Positions 52,720 to 61,562 of a DNA stretch of 64,000 nt are shown here, in pieces (within the stretch, counting starts at the first letter, position 1; each line of letters begins with the position of its first letter). The notes beneath the pieces are model-generated. The model had not been told where the DNA came from and made no database searches. It saw only the letters and a list, made by a program, of their open reading frames with translations. The DNA comes from Nitrincola tapanii (GTDB lineage Bacteria; Pseudomonadota; Gammaproteobacteria; Pseudomonadales; Balneatricaceae), in the NCBI RefSeq assembly GCF_008368715.1, contig NZ_SMRS01000004.1, positions 186,001-250,000 on the forward strand, written 5' to 3'. Position numbers and translations under genes: made by a program.

Positions 52720-53653
52720 AAATCTAAATCCAGAGTTTGCTGTGGCGGCTCTTGATCCAGTGAATCCAGCGGCTGAGTTGTCTGCAGCGGCAGATGCGTC
52801 TGAGGCTTCATCGGGAGAGTCATCTGGAAAGTTAAGTGAACTGCAAATGCTACGTTTTGGCGGTGTGGCGCGTTTGTATGGTCAGGCTTTTACGCAGCAT
52901 CTCTTGAGTGCGCATTTGGTTGTCATAGGTTTAGGCGGTGTCGGTTCCTGGGTGGCAGAAGCTTTGGTACGCACGGCGGTGGGTGAAATCACCCTGATCG
53001 ATCTGGATGATATTTGTATCAGCAACACCAATCGTCAGATACAGGCCATGCAGTCCACCATTGGGCAATCTAAAGCTGAGGTGCTGGCGGCGCGTTTACG
53101 TGATATCCATCCGGATTGTAAGGTGCATATCCGTCAGGCTTTTGTGCACCCTGATAATCTACAAGAGCTGATTCCGCAGCAAGCGGATTATGTCATCGAT
53201 GCGATCGACACGGTGCGTGATAAAGCGGCGTTGATCGCTTGGTGTCGTCGGCGCAAGCTGCCGATCTTAACCATAGGGGGTGCCGGTGGCCAGATCGATC
53301 CCACGCGTATACGTATCGATGATTTGAGTCGTACCCAGCAAGATCCCTTAGCGGCCAAATTGCGTTCGGTACTTAAGCGTCATCATGGGTTTAGTAAAAC
53401 GGAAAAATTTGGCGTCGATTGCGTCTATTCAACTGAGCAATTGCGCTACCCGCAAGCCGATGGGCGTGTCTGTATGCAAAAGCCTCAGGGACAGGGTTCG
53501 ATCCGTTTGGACTGCTCCGGTGGTTTTGGTGCCAGTACGAGTGTCACGGGCAGTTTTGCTTTTTTTGCCGTGGCTCAGGTGCTGAAGAAAATGCAGGCGC
53601 GCTGGCAGCGCCAACAACTTAACGCCGCTGAGGCGAATGAATCCAATCGATAA
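52706..53653 (+). CDS. tcdA: tRNA threonylcarbamoyladenosine dehydratase TcdA (CsdL)
   Basis: 315 aa. An E1-like enzyme that converts t6A to its cyclic form ct6A in tRNA. The ATP site is VVIGLGGVGSWVAEALVRTA (near 73) with NTNRQIQAM downstream; family similarity begins at MLRFGGVARLYG (near 48). The first about 45 residues are Ala/Ser/Glu-rich and unlike the family. An internal ATG at 52847 would give a 268-aa protein of normal length. The upstream ATG is used here because it overlaps the preceding gene as in coupled operons; both remain possible. Confidence 0.9.
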   Translation: MKVSENLNPEFAVAALDPVNPAAELSAAADASEASSGESSGKLSELQMLRFGGVARLYGQAFTQHLLSAHLVVIGLGGVGSWVAEALVRTAVGEITLIDLDDICISNTNRQIQAMQSTIGQSKAEVLAARLRDIHPDCKVHIRQAFVHPDNLQELIPQQADYVIDAIDTVRDKAALIAWCRRRKLPILTIGGAGGQIDPTRIRIDDLSRTQQDPLAAKLRSVLKRHHGFSKTEKFGVDCVYSTEQLRYPQADGRVCMQKPQGQGSIRLDCSGGFGASTSVTGSFAFFAVAQVLKKMQARWQRQQLNAAEANESNR

Positions 53654-53665
53654 AAAGGGGCCGTT

Positions 53666-54724
53666 ATGCGCTTGCAACAGATACGCCTTGGCTTAATCCT
53701 GCTGATTACGCTGCTTTTGTTGGGTTGTCAGGCTAAGGAGCCTGAGACCACACTTCAGCGTTTAGAGGGTCAGATTTTTGGAACCTTCTGGCAGGTCACC
53801 TTTGCGGCCCAAACACCCGAGCAGGTTCAGACGTGGCGTTTGGGCATTGAGCAGGTGCTGCAGCAGGTGGATGCGCAGATGTCGACCTATCGTCAGGATT
53901 CTGAACTGATGCAGCTCAATCGCCAACCGCTGGGTGAGTGGTTCAGTCTGTCACCGGAGTTGTATCAAGTGCTGGCACTGAGTCAGCAGATTGCTGAAGC
54001 GAGTCATGGACAGTTTGATGTCACCGTGGGGCGTTTGGTCAATCTCTGGAGCTTTGGTCCAGAGCAGCGCCCTCTGGCAATTCCCGAACCTGAGTTATTG
54101 AGTCAGCGTCTTAGCCAAGTTGGTTATCAGTATTTAGAGTTGCAGGAGGATCCTCCCGCCGCGCGTCGGATGCAGGATTTCTACATTGACCTTTCCGGGG
54201 TGGCCAAGGGTTTTGCAGTTGATGAGGTGGCACGTTATCTGGCTGCACAAGGCTTAGAAAACTTTTTAGTGAATATCGGTGGCGATCTACTGGCCAAAGG
54301 ACAGCGCGCGAGTGATCAGCCTTGGCGCATCGGGATTGAAGTACCGCATGAAGGGGTGCAGGAAGCTCAGCATATTTTGGCGATTCAAGATATGTCGGTG
54401 GCCACTTCTGGAGATTATCGCAACTATTTTGAAGCCGAAGGTGTGCGCTTTTCTCATACTATCGATCCGCTCAGTGGCTGGCCGATAGCGCATAACCTAG
54501 CCTCAGTCACCGTGCTGGCACCGGATAATGCCCATGCTGATGCCTGGGCAACCGCTTTAATGGTGCAAGGTCCTAAAGTGGGTTTGCAGGTCGCTGAAAC
54601 CGAGAATTTAAAAGTCTTAATGATCGTCCGTGGTCAGGAAGGTTGGGAAACCTACGTATCCACGGCCATGGCGGCGTATCTTGGTCCGGAGAAATTGGCC
54701 GAAATCCAGCCGCTGTCCATGTAA
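53666..54724 (+). CDS. apbE: FAD:protein FMN transferase ApbE (lipoprotein)
   Basis: 352 aa with a lipoprotein signal (LLLLGCQAKEPE, Cys near 21). ApbE attaches FMN covalently to target flavoproteins such as NqrB/NqrC or RnfG in the periplasm. Motifs include MSTYRQDSELMQLN, FDVTVGRLVNLWSFGP, DLSGVAKGFAVDEVARYL and FSHTIDPLSGWPI. It is not next to nqr genes here, and precedes mgtE by 11 bases; co-transcription with a Mg2+ transporter is notable because ApbE needs Mg2+. Confidence 0.94.
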   Translation: MRLQQIRLGLILLITLLLLGCQAKEPETTLQRLEGQIFGTFWQVTFAAQTPEQVQTWRLGIEQVLQQVDAQMSTYRQDSELMQLNRQPLGEWFSLSPELYQVLALSQQIAEASHGQFDVTVGRLVNLWSFGPEQRPLAIPEPELLSQRLSQVGYQYLELQEDPPAARRMQDFYIDLSGVAKGFAVDEVARYLAAQGLENFLVNIGGDLLAKGQRASDQPWRIGIEVPHEGVQEAQHILAIQDMSVATSGDYRNYFEAEGVRFSHTIDPLSGWPIAHNLASVTVLAPDNAHADAWATALMVQGPKVGLQVAETENLKVLMIVRGQEGWETYVSTAMAAYLGPEKLAEIQPLSM

Positions 54725-54735
54725 GGAGATGAAAG

Positions 54736-56079
54736 ATGTCCTATGCCATGCTTGCCAATACGCTTCGCAGCGCCATGGAAAAGCAGGACACGGTGGCTAT
54801 AGAAGAGCTGGTGTGTGAATTTCAACCTGCGGACCTAGCCGAATTCCTGCGCCATGAAGAAACCGAAGTCTGCTTAAAAATCTTAGCGCATCTGGCCTTG
54901 GCTGAGCGTGCTGAGGTCTTTGGTTATCTGCCGTTAACCCTACAGGCCGAAGTCGCAGAAGAGATGACGCTGGAAGGTTTGGCGCAGTTACTCTCTTCGA
55001 TGGAGTCGGATGAGCGTGCCGATCTGTTTAACTTGATGGAAGAGGAACGTCAGGTTGCGGTGCTAAAACTCATGGCACATGAGGAGCGTGAGGATTTGCG
55101 GCGCATGGCCAGTTACGCCGAAGGCACGGTAGGCGCGATTATGACCAGTAACTACGCCAGTGTGCCGGAGCGAGCTTCGGTGGCTGAGGCGCTGGATATC
55201 GTGCGTAAAACGGCACCGGATGCGGAAACCATCTATCAAATTTATGTCTTGGACAATATTCAGCGTCTGGTCGGTACCCTGTCTCTGCGAGAGTTGATTC
55301 TCAATCGTCCAAGTATGCCGATCAGCAGCATCATGACCACAGAACTGCTGACGACTTACCCGGACGAGCCACAGGAAGATGCTTCGCGCATGATCAGCCG
55401 TTATGACTTGTTAGCGCTGCCTGTCATCGATGCACAGCAGCGTCTGGTCGGGATTGTGACCTACGATGATGCGATGGACGTGGCGGAGCAGGAAGCAACT
55501 GAAGACATTCTTAAAGGCGGTACCGTTGGTAATCTGGAAGGCAGTTTACGAGAGGCGAGTCTGTTTACGCTGTACCGTAAACGTATTGTCTGGTTGGTGC
55601 TGCTGGTCTTTGCCAATATTTTCTCAGCAGCGGGTATCGCCCTCTATGAAGAGACGATCTCTACCTATATCGTTTTAGTCTTCTTCTTGCCATTGTTGGT
55701 CGGAAGTGCCGGTAATGCGGGTTCTCAGGCGTCTACCCTGATGGTCAGGGGCTTGGCCACAGGGGATGTGTTGATCACGGATTGGGCACGGATGTTTGCG
55801 CGTGAGTTTTTGGTGGCGCTGGGCTTGGGCTTGACCATGGCGCTGGCCGTGTCCTTGATCGGGGCAGTGCGCGGCGGGCCAGAGATCGCGATGGTGGTTG
55901 CTTCCAGCATGGTCGCGGTGGTCATGCTCGGTAGCTTGGTCGGTATGAGTTTGCCTTTCTTATTGAATAAGCTGGGCTGGGATCCGGCGACGGCCAGCGC
56001 GCCATTGGTCGCTACGATTGCCGATGCCGTTGGGGTTTTGGTGTATTTTGCCATCGCCACGGCGATTCTGGGTCTGTGA
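54736..56079 (+). CDS. mgtE: Magnesium transporter MgtE
   Basis: 447 aa. N-terminal MgtE_N superhelix (about 10-125), two CBS domains (about 130-255, VGTLSLRELILNRP and LVGIVTYDDAMDVAEQEATED), a connecting helix, and five membrane helices (about 285-447, AGNAGSQASTLMVRGLATGD is the pore signature). MgtE is a gated Mg2+ channel closed by high cytosolic Mg2+. No riboswitch precedes it, as only 11 bases separate it from apbE. Confidence 0.95.
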   Translation: MSYAMLANTLRSAMEKQDTVAIEELVCEFQPADLAEFLRHEETEVCLKILAHLALAERAEVFGYLPLTLQAEVAEEMTLEGLAQLLSSMESDERADLFNLMEEERQVAVLKLMAHEEREDLRRMASYAEGTVGAIMTSNYASVPERASVAEALDIVRKTAPDAETIYQIYVLDNIQRLVGTLSLRELILNRPSMPISSIMTTELLTTYPDEPQEDASRMISRYDLLALPVIDAQQRLVGIVTYDDAMDVAEQEATEDILKGGTVGNLEGSLREASLFTLYRKRIVWLVLLVFANIFSAAGIALYEETISTYIVLVFFLPLLVGSAGNAGSQASTLMVRGLATGDVLITDWARMFAREFLVALGLGLTMALAVSLIGAVRGGPEIAMVVASSMVAVVMLGSLVGMSLPFLLNKLGWDPATASAPLVATIADAVGVLVYFAIATAILGL

Positions 56080-56093
56080 TCGACTCTCAACAC

Positions 56094-56218
56094 AAAAAAA
56101 AGCCCCTCACGAAGAGGGGCAAGCAAAGTGCATACAACTCAGAAAGAGTTGAGAGATGGGATGCGATAGGTTGCTTCTGGAAGAGAATCAACTTTTTCGC
56201 GTCCTGAAGATCAGGACA
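56094..56218 (-). ncRNA. Candidate small RNA between mgtE and pheA
   Basis: About 125 nt. From 5' on the minus strand there are four stem-loops: GTCCTGA/TCAGGAC (56201-56217, 3-base loop), GTTG-TTCT/AGAA-CAAC (56170-56192), CAACTC/GAGTTG (56135-56151), and a terminator GCCCCTC/GAGGGGC (56102-56120) followed by eight U. Single-stranded linkers include CATCCCATCTCT (C/U-rich), a possible seed. A sigma-70-like promoter sits just upstream. No long ORF fits. Alternatively the hairpin only ends the pheA transcript, 220 bases from its stop. Confidence 0.6.
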
Positions 56219-56223
56219 ATTTA

Positions 56224-56252
56224 AAGATAGCCTAGTTTTGTGCAGTGCACAA
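56224..56252 (-). promoter_or_regulatory. Promoter of the candidate small RNA
   Basis: On the minus strand TTGTGC (56247-56252), a 17-base spacer, and TATCTT (56224-56229). Predicted +1 near 56217-56218. The -35 lies inside the palindrome at 56238-56252. Confidence 0.5.
56238..56252. promoter_or_regulatory. 15-bp perfect palindrome (TTGTGCA-N-TGCACAA)
   Basis: Overlaps the -35 of the candidate small-RNA promoter. A related site, TTGTGCACTGC, lies at 56304-56314 in the opposite orientation, about 66 bases away centre to centre. This looks like a repressor operator pair. Confidence 0.5.
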
Positions 56253-56340
56253 TTGGATTTCTTGCCCAGTTTTATATCATTTTCTTATATAACTGAGCAT
56301 TTATTGTGCACTGCGGAATTTGTCGAGATAGGCTTAAGCT

Positions 56341-57207
56341 TCAATTATCGATACTAAAGCGGCTTTTTCGGAAAGGATGCGCCGTGTAAGTGCCCATGAC
56401 ACGGACTTCGCTGGCAAAAAAATCCAACTCCTGCAAAGCGTGCTGCATCGCTAACTGATGGGGGTGGCCCTCCACATCCAGATGAAAGCTGGAAACCTCC
56501 ATGGTTTCTGACGCCATGTAGCTCTCAAGTTTCACCATGTTCACGCCGTTGGTCGCAAATCCACCCAGCGCTTTATAGAGTGCCGCAGGAATGTTGCGGA
56601 CTCGGAACATCAGTGTCGTGATGTAGCGCTTACCCTCTTCAAATGCGGGCATGCGGCTCTCTTTCGCCAGCAGCATAAAGCGTGTGGTGTTGCCATTCAC
56701 ATCTTGAAAGTTCTCTTTCAGGATCTCTAAACCATAGAGCTCGGCAGCCAGGCTGGAGGCGATGGCGGCATGATGAGGTGTACGTTCTTGAGCCAACTCG
56801 CTGGCGGAACCGGCGGTATCCAGTGCGGCAATCGGGGTTAAACCCAGCGCACGCAGATTGCCATCACATTGAGCCAATGCCTGAGGGTGAGAAGCGACCG
56901 TGCGCAGCTCCTCTAAACCTGTGCCAGGTAGGGCCAGTAAGCAATGGTTCACCGGCTCAAAATGTTCGCCAATAATATGTAAACGTGTTCTTGGCATGAG
57001 GCGATAGATCTCTTCCACACGCCCAGCGGTTGAGTTTTCTAAAGGAATCATGGCTAAACGTGCTTCACCCCGTTCGACCATAAACATGGCGTCGGCAAAA
57101 CTTTCGCAAGCAATGGCTTTGAGCTCAGGATGCACTCGGCAGCAGGCCAGATGAGAGTAGGCACCTTCGTGCCCTTGGTAAGCAATTAAATGGTTGTCAG
57201 CGGTCAT
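56341..57207 (-). CDS. pheA: Prephenate dehydratase, monofunctional
   Basis: 288 aa from the ATG reading MTADNHLIAYQG; 30 further upstream codons lack family similarity. The dehydratase domain (about 6-185) has YQGHEGAYSHLA, IPLENSTAGRV and GNTTRFMLLAKE; the C-terminal ACT domain (about 200-275) includes LESYMASE, the probable Phe-binding site. It makes phenylpyruvate from prephenate. Gammaproteobacterial PheA usually carries an N-terminal chorismate mutase; this one does not and resembles the alphaproteobacterial type. It is divergent from rapA. Confidence 0.92.
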   Translation of the reverse strand: MTADNHLIAYQGHEGAYSHLACCRVHPELKAIACESFADAMFMVERGEARLAMIPLENSTAGRVEEIYRLMPRTRLHIIGEHFEPVNHCLLALPGTGLEELRTVASHPQALAQCDGNLRALGLTPIAALDTAGSASELAQERTPHHAAIASSLAAELYGLEILKENFQDVNGNTTRFMLLAKESRMPAFEEGKRYITTLMFRVRNIPAALYKALGGFATNGVNMVKLESYMASETMEVSSFHLDVEGHPHQLAMQHALQELDFFASEVRVMGTYTAHPFRKSRFSIDN

Positions 57208-57341
57208 GGTGGCAGTACTCGGCCAGAGACGAAAAACGCTAATTATCGCATAGGCGTTGCCGCTTCGCACGATCAGCCTTTCACTGTCTGGCCTCAAGGC
57301 CTATCATTGCACCCCTAAGTCAGTCATTGGGAGTGTCGAAG

Positions 57342-60200
57342 TTGACGCAGCAAGTGTTTGTTCCGGGGCAGCGGTGGATTAGCAATACGGAAGCCGATTT
57401 GGGTTTGGGCATTGTCGTCGAATCTATGAACCGCCGCGTTGAGCTGAGTTTTCCAGCCGCTGCGGAGGTCCGCACCTATGCAACGGACAATGCGCCGTTA
57501 AGTCGAGTTTGTTACGAGGCGGATGAAGAGATCTTTAATGATGAGGGTGATCGGCTGCGAGTGCGTGAGCGCATTGAGCACAAGGGCTGTTACCTTTATC
57601 TGTGCAGCAATGACCAGGGTGAGGAGGTGATCCTTCCGGAGCTGCATCTGGACAGTGCGGTACACTTCTCGAAACCGCAGGAACGCTTGTTTGCCGGTCA
57701 GATTGACCGCCATAGTCTCTTTAAACTGCGAGTGGAAACGCTCGAGCATCGCCATCAGCTTATGTCATCGCCTGCTTGGGGATTGATTGGACCACGTGTT
57801 CAACTCTTGCCACATCAGCTTTATATCGCATCCGAACTAGCCTCGCGCCCCGCTCCGCGTGCACTCTTGGCGGATGAGGTGGGTTTGGGTAAAACGATTG
57901 AAGCCGGTTTGATCTTGCATCAGCGTCTCTTGAGTGGGCGTGCGCAAAGAGTCTTGGTTTTACTGCCCGATTCCTTGTTGCACCAGTGGTTAGTGGAAAT
58001 GCTGCGCCGTTTTAACCTGAGTTTTACGCTGCTCGATGCAGAGCGCTGTGAAGGACTGGAAGAGTCGGGTCAGACGAATCCTTTTGAAACGGCACAGTTA
58101 ATTCTCTGTCCTTTATCTCTTTTATGCCGTGATGAACAGCGTTTGGCTCAAGCGCAGGCTGTGGAGTGGGATCTGTTAATTGTGGATGAAGCGCATCATC
58201 TGGGTTGGAGCCGTGAAGTCGTCAGTCACGCTTATCAGAGTGTCGAGCGTTTGACCCAAATCGCTAAAGGGGTGCTTCTTCTGACCGCAACCCCTGAGCA
58301 GTTGGGGCCGGAAGGCCATTTTGCGCGTTTGCGTTTGCTCGATCCTGAGCGTTACCCCGATCTTGACCAGTTTTTGGCAGAATCGCGTCAATATCACCAT
58401 CTGAATCATCTGATTAGCTGTTTGTTGGAAGGTGGAGCGGCCTTCTTGCGTCAAGATGCCAGTATGCAGCGTGAGCTCAGTGATCGCCTTGGCGCAGAGG
58501 TGATAGAGCATTGGTTAAGTCTGAAGGCGTTAGAGCAGGATGCGGGCTTAAAACAACTGATGCGGCAGCTGGTCGATCAGCAGGGCACCGGACGTGTTTT
58601 GTTTCGTAATACGCGCCTGACCGTTAGCGGTTTTCCAAAGCGGCAGCTGCATACCTATGCCTTGACAGCACCGGCGCTATTTATGCCGCTGGAGCAAGAG
58701 CACTCTCTAGAGCCTGCCCTCCATCCTGAGCATCGTTTAGGTCAGGATTGGGTGCAGCAAGATCCGCGTGTCGGCTGGCTCCAAGAGTGGTTGGCACAGA
58801 ATAAAAAAGACAAGGTTTTGGTGATCTGTGCACATGCCGAGACTGCCATCGCCTTAGAAGGTTTTCTCGCTGTACGTTCGGGCGTGCGCACGACTCTGTT
58901 CCATGAGGGAATGAGCCTGATACAGCGTGATCGCAGTGCGGCCTATTTTGCTGAAGAGGAGCTGGGTGCGCGGGTGCTGATCAGCTCGGAAATTGGGAGT
59001 GAAGGGCGTAACTTTCAGTTCTGTCACCACCTGGTGCTGTTTGATCTGCCACTGAGCCCCGATCTCTTAGAGCAACGAATAGGGCGTTTAGACCGCATTG
59101 GGCAGCATCGCGATGTCAACATTCATCTGCCCTATTACCGCCAGAGTGCAACGGAAGTGTTGATGCGCTGGTACGACGAGGGTCTGGATGCTTTTGAGCG
59201 GGTGTGTGCCGTGGGGGATGCGCTCTATCAAGAGTTTGCCCAGCCTCTGCGTGATGCCATGCGTCATCCGGGTGAAAGCCATGCTTTAGAGCAGCTGCTG
59301 AACAAAACACGCCAAACTCGCCTGGAGTTGGAACAAACCCTGGCGGAAGGGCGAGATCGCTTGCTGGAGATGAGTAGTTTTAATCAAGAGAAAGCAGATC
59401 AGGTTCTGGAGAGTGTGCAGCAGCTGGAAAACTCTCAACGCTTGCAGGAATACGCCGAAAAACTCTTTGATCGTTATGGCATCGCGATTCAGCCGCATGG
59501 TGCACGTGGCTTGGTTTTGCATCCAGGTGAGCATCTGCTGTGCCAGCTCACTGAGTTGCCCGAAGAGGGGATGACTCTGACGTTTAGTCGCCGTGAAGCC
59601 TTGGCGCGTGAAGATATTGAGTTTATGAGCTGGGAGCATCCACTACTCAGTGAGTTGATGGAGCTGCTCAGTCAGCACGAAACGGGCAATAACAGCGTCT
59701 GTGTCCTGAAACTTCCCGCTTTACCGGCAGGGACCTTGCTGTTGGAAAGTATCTTTGTGCCGGTTTTGGCTGCGCCGAAAAGTTTACAGCTTAGTCGTTA
59801 TCAAGATACGGGTTATCTCAGGTTCTTAACCACACCGGATGGTCGTGATCTCGCCGCCGCGCTCGCTCATCAGCCTTTAAACCAATTAATGGATACCGTA
59901 CCGCTGGCCACGGCACAGTCGATGGTACGGATGGCGCGCGAAGCGATTAGTGATCAGCTGAAAACTGCGCGTCGCCTTGCGGATCAACAGCTTCCAGGCC
60001 TGATTGAGCAGGCTCAGAAGCGTCTTGATGCGGAGCGTTCCGCCCAGTGGCAACGCTTGCAAGCCTTAGCGCGGGTTAATCCGGCACTAGGCCCTGCCGA
60101 TTTGCAATGGCATGAAGAAGAAACACAATCTATGCGCAACGCCTTGCACAGCGCCAGCTTACGTTTGGATGCTTTACGTGTCATTCTGGTCAGCGAGTAA
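57342..60200 (+). CDS. rapA: RNA polymerase-associated ATPase RapA (HepA)
   Basis: 952 aa from a TTG with GGGAG at eight bases; other in-frame starts lie up to 15 bases upstream. N-terminal Tudor-like domains (FVPGQRWISNTEADLGLG), then Swi2/Snf2 helicase: Walker A LADEVGLGKTIEAG (near 177), DEAHH box, LLLTATPEQLGPEGHFARL, and motif VI EQRIGRLDRIGQHRDVNIHL. RapA recycles RNA polymerase after termination. Length and order match E. coli RapA (968 aa). Confidence 0.96.
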   Translation: MTQQVFVPGQRWISNTEADLGLGIVVESMNRRVELSFPAAAEVRTYATDNAPLSRVCYEADEEIFNDEGDRLRVRERIEHKGCYLYLCSNDQGEEVILPELHLDSAVHFSKPQERLFAGQIDRHSLFKLRVETLEHRHQLMSSPAWGLIGPRVQLLPHQLYIASELASRPAPRALLADEVGLGKTIEAGLILHQRLLSGRAQRVLVLLPDSLLHQWLVEMLRRFNLSFTLLDAERCEGLEESGQTNPFETAQLILCPLSLLCRDEQRLAQAQAVEWDLLIVDEAHHLGWSREVVSHAYQSVERLTQIAKGVLLLTATPEQLGPEGHFARLRLLDPERYPDLDQFLAESRQYHHLNHLISCLLEGGAAFLRQDASMQRELSDRLGAEVIEHWLSLKALEQDAGLKQLMRQLVDQQGTGRVLFRNTRLTVSGFPKRQLHTYALTAPALFMPLEQEHSLEPALHPEHRLGQDWVQQDPRVGWLQEWLAQNKKDKVLVICAHAETAIALEGFLAVRSGVRTTLFHEGMSLIQRDRSAAYFAEEELGARVLISSEIGSEGRNFQFCHHLVLFDLPLSPDLLEQRIGRLDRIGQHRDVNIHLPYYRQSATEVLMRWYDEGLDAFERVCAVGDALYQEFAQPLRDAMRHPGESHALEQLLNKTRQTRLELEQTLAEGRDRLLEMSSFNQEKADQVLESVQQLENSQRLQEYAEKLFDRYGIAIQPHGARGLVLHPGEHLLCQLTELPEEGMTLTFSRREALAREDIEFMSWEHPLLSELMELLSQHETGNNSVCVLKLPALPAGTLLLESIFVPVLAAPKSLQLSRYQDTGYLRFLTTPDGRDLAAALAHQPLNQLMDTVPLATAQSMVRMAREAISDQLKTARRLADQQLPGLIEQAQKRLDAERSAQWQRLQALARVNPALGPADLQWHEEETQSMRNALHSASLRLDALRVILVSE

Positions 60201-60250
60201 TCACGCAAGCGACAGAGGGTGAGCCGAGCGCATGGCGTCAGGCGCGTCAG

Positions 60251-61495
60251 TCAGGAGCTGAGCGGCACTTCATGTTCTTGGCGTTTCTGGCGCCTGCTGC
60301 TGTAAGCCAGGCTCAGCATGGCTAAAAGGATTGCAGGTAACATGGCTAGGTTGAGTGTTTGCCAGCCTAGCTGTGTTTGCCAGTAACCAGCGAGTAGGCT
60401 AGCGAACGCGGCACTGGCAAAAACTAAAAAGTCATTTAAGCCTTGTACCTTGGCTTTTTCCGCCGGTTGATAGGTGGCGGTCAGTAATTGGGTGGCACCG
60501 ATAAAGGTAAAATTCCAGCCGACACCTAAGGCCACTAAAGCCGACCAAAAATGCCAATAACTCTCCCCCAATTGATTGAGCAAAACACAGAGAAGCAACA
60601 ACAGGCAGCCGGCCTGAATGACCGGACCCGCGCGAAACTGGCGAATTAAAGCACCGGTAAAAAACGAAGGCAGATACATCCCCAGTACATGCCATTGTAT
60701 AACGCTGGCCGTGGGGGCAAATGCAAAGCCGCAAGCCTGCATGGCGAGCGGAGTGGCCGTCATCACCAACACCATTACGCCATACCCAATCATACCCGCA
60801 CTTAAAGCGGCAATCAGTTGGGGTTGTTGCAGCAATTCTATGTAGCGACGTGTGGGCCCTTTTTGCTCATCAAGACTAGGCGCTTTCAGGGCGAGACGAC
60901 TCATCAGGAGAAGATTCAAGCTGTATAGGGTCATCAGCGCAGTAAAAGCACCTAAATAAGGAAAGTTAGGCCAAAGATCTTCTGTCCAGATCGCAAGATT
61001 GGGCCCTAGGATGGCGGCAAGGACACCTCCGCCCATGACTAAGCCCAGTGCTTTGGGCTGCTGCTGTGTGTCCGTACAATTTTCCAAGGCTGCAAAACGA
61101 TATTGTTGGCCGACACCAATCGCCATACCCAACAAAAAAGTGCCCAGACAAAAAAGACTGAAGTGTGTTTGCCAAAGTGCTAAGCAGGCCAGGCCTGCAC
61201 CGCTTAAGCCGATCAGATTGCCTAACAAAAATACACGTTTGCGCCCGAGCCAGCGTACTAGATGCGCCGCTGGGAGGGTTACACCCATTAAGCCTAGGAA
61301 CTGCAAGGCGACGGGTAGAGTCACCCAAGAAAGTTTGGGGGCAAGCAGTTGTCCGATTAGAGCGGTCACGGAAACCAGCAAAATATTGCCACTGATCAAC
61401 AGGGCCTGGCCTAACGCCAATCCCCAAACACGGGTTGGTAACCTAGACAATTTTGTCTTCCTATCGAAAAAAGACGTTAGTATAGGCGCTTTCAT
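60251..61495 (-). CDS. MFS transporter of unknown substrate
   Basis: 414 aa from the ATG at 61495 with AGG about ten bases before; a GTG at 61531 would add 12 residues. About 12 membrane helices in two sets of six. The MFS loop 2-3 motif appears as HLVRWLGRKRVFLLGN, near residue 85. Substrate cannot be named. It is divergent from topB and converges on rapA. Confidence 0.82.
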   Translation of the reverse strand: MKAPILTSFFDRKTKLSRLPTRVWGLALGQALLISGNILLVSVTALIGQLLAPKLSWVTLPVALQFLGLMGVTLPAAHLVRWLGRKRVFLLGNLIGLSGAGLACLALWQTHFSLFCLGTFLLGMAIGVGQQYRFAALENCTDTQQQPKALGLVMGGGVLAAILGPNLAIWTEDLWPNFPYLGAFTALMTLYSLNLLLMSRLALKAPSLDEQKGPTRRYIELLQQPQLIAALSAGMIGYGVMVLVMTATPLAMQACGFAFAPTASVIQWHVLGMYLPSFFTGALIRQFRAGPVIQAGCLLLLLCVLLNQLGESYWHFWSALVALGVGWNFTFIGATQLLTATYQPAEKAKVQGLNDFLVFASAAFASLLAGYWQTQLGWQTLNLAMLPAILLAMLSLAYSSRRQKRQEHEVPLSS

Positions 61496-61562
61496 CCGAG
61501 GTCGCCTAGGTGGTTGCTGTCCGTCAGTCACCTACCCAGTGGTTCATGAGGAGCGTTAAGCC

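Noticed and set aside
56255-56275. Possible sigma-54 promoter near the candidate small RNA
   Set aside because: The GG-N10-GC spacing of -24/-12 elements is not met; the sigma-70-like pair fits better.
60999-61559. Plus-strand 186-codon frame opposite the MFS gene
   Set aside because: The minus-strand frame encodes a full membrane transporter; the opposite frame is Arg/Pro/Cys-rich without family features.
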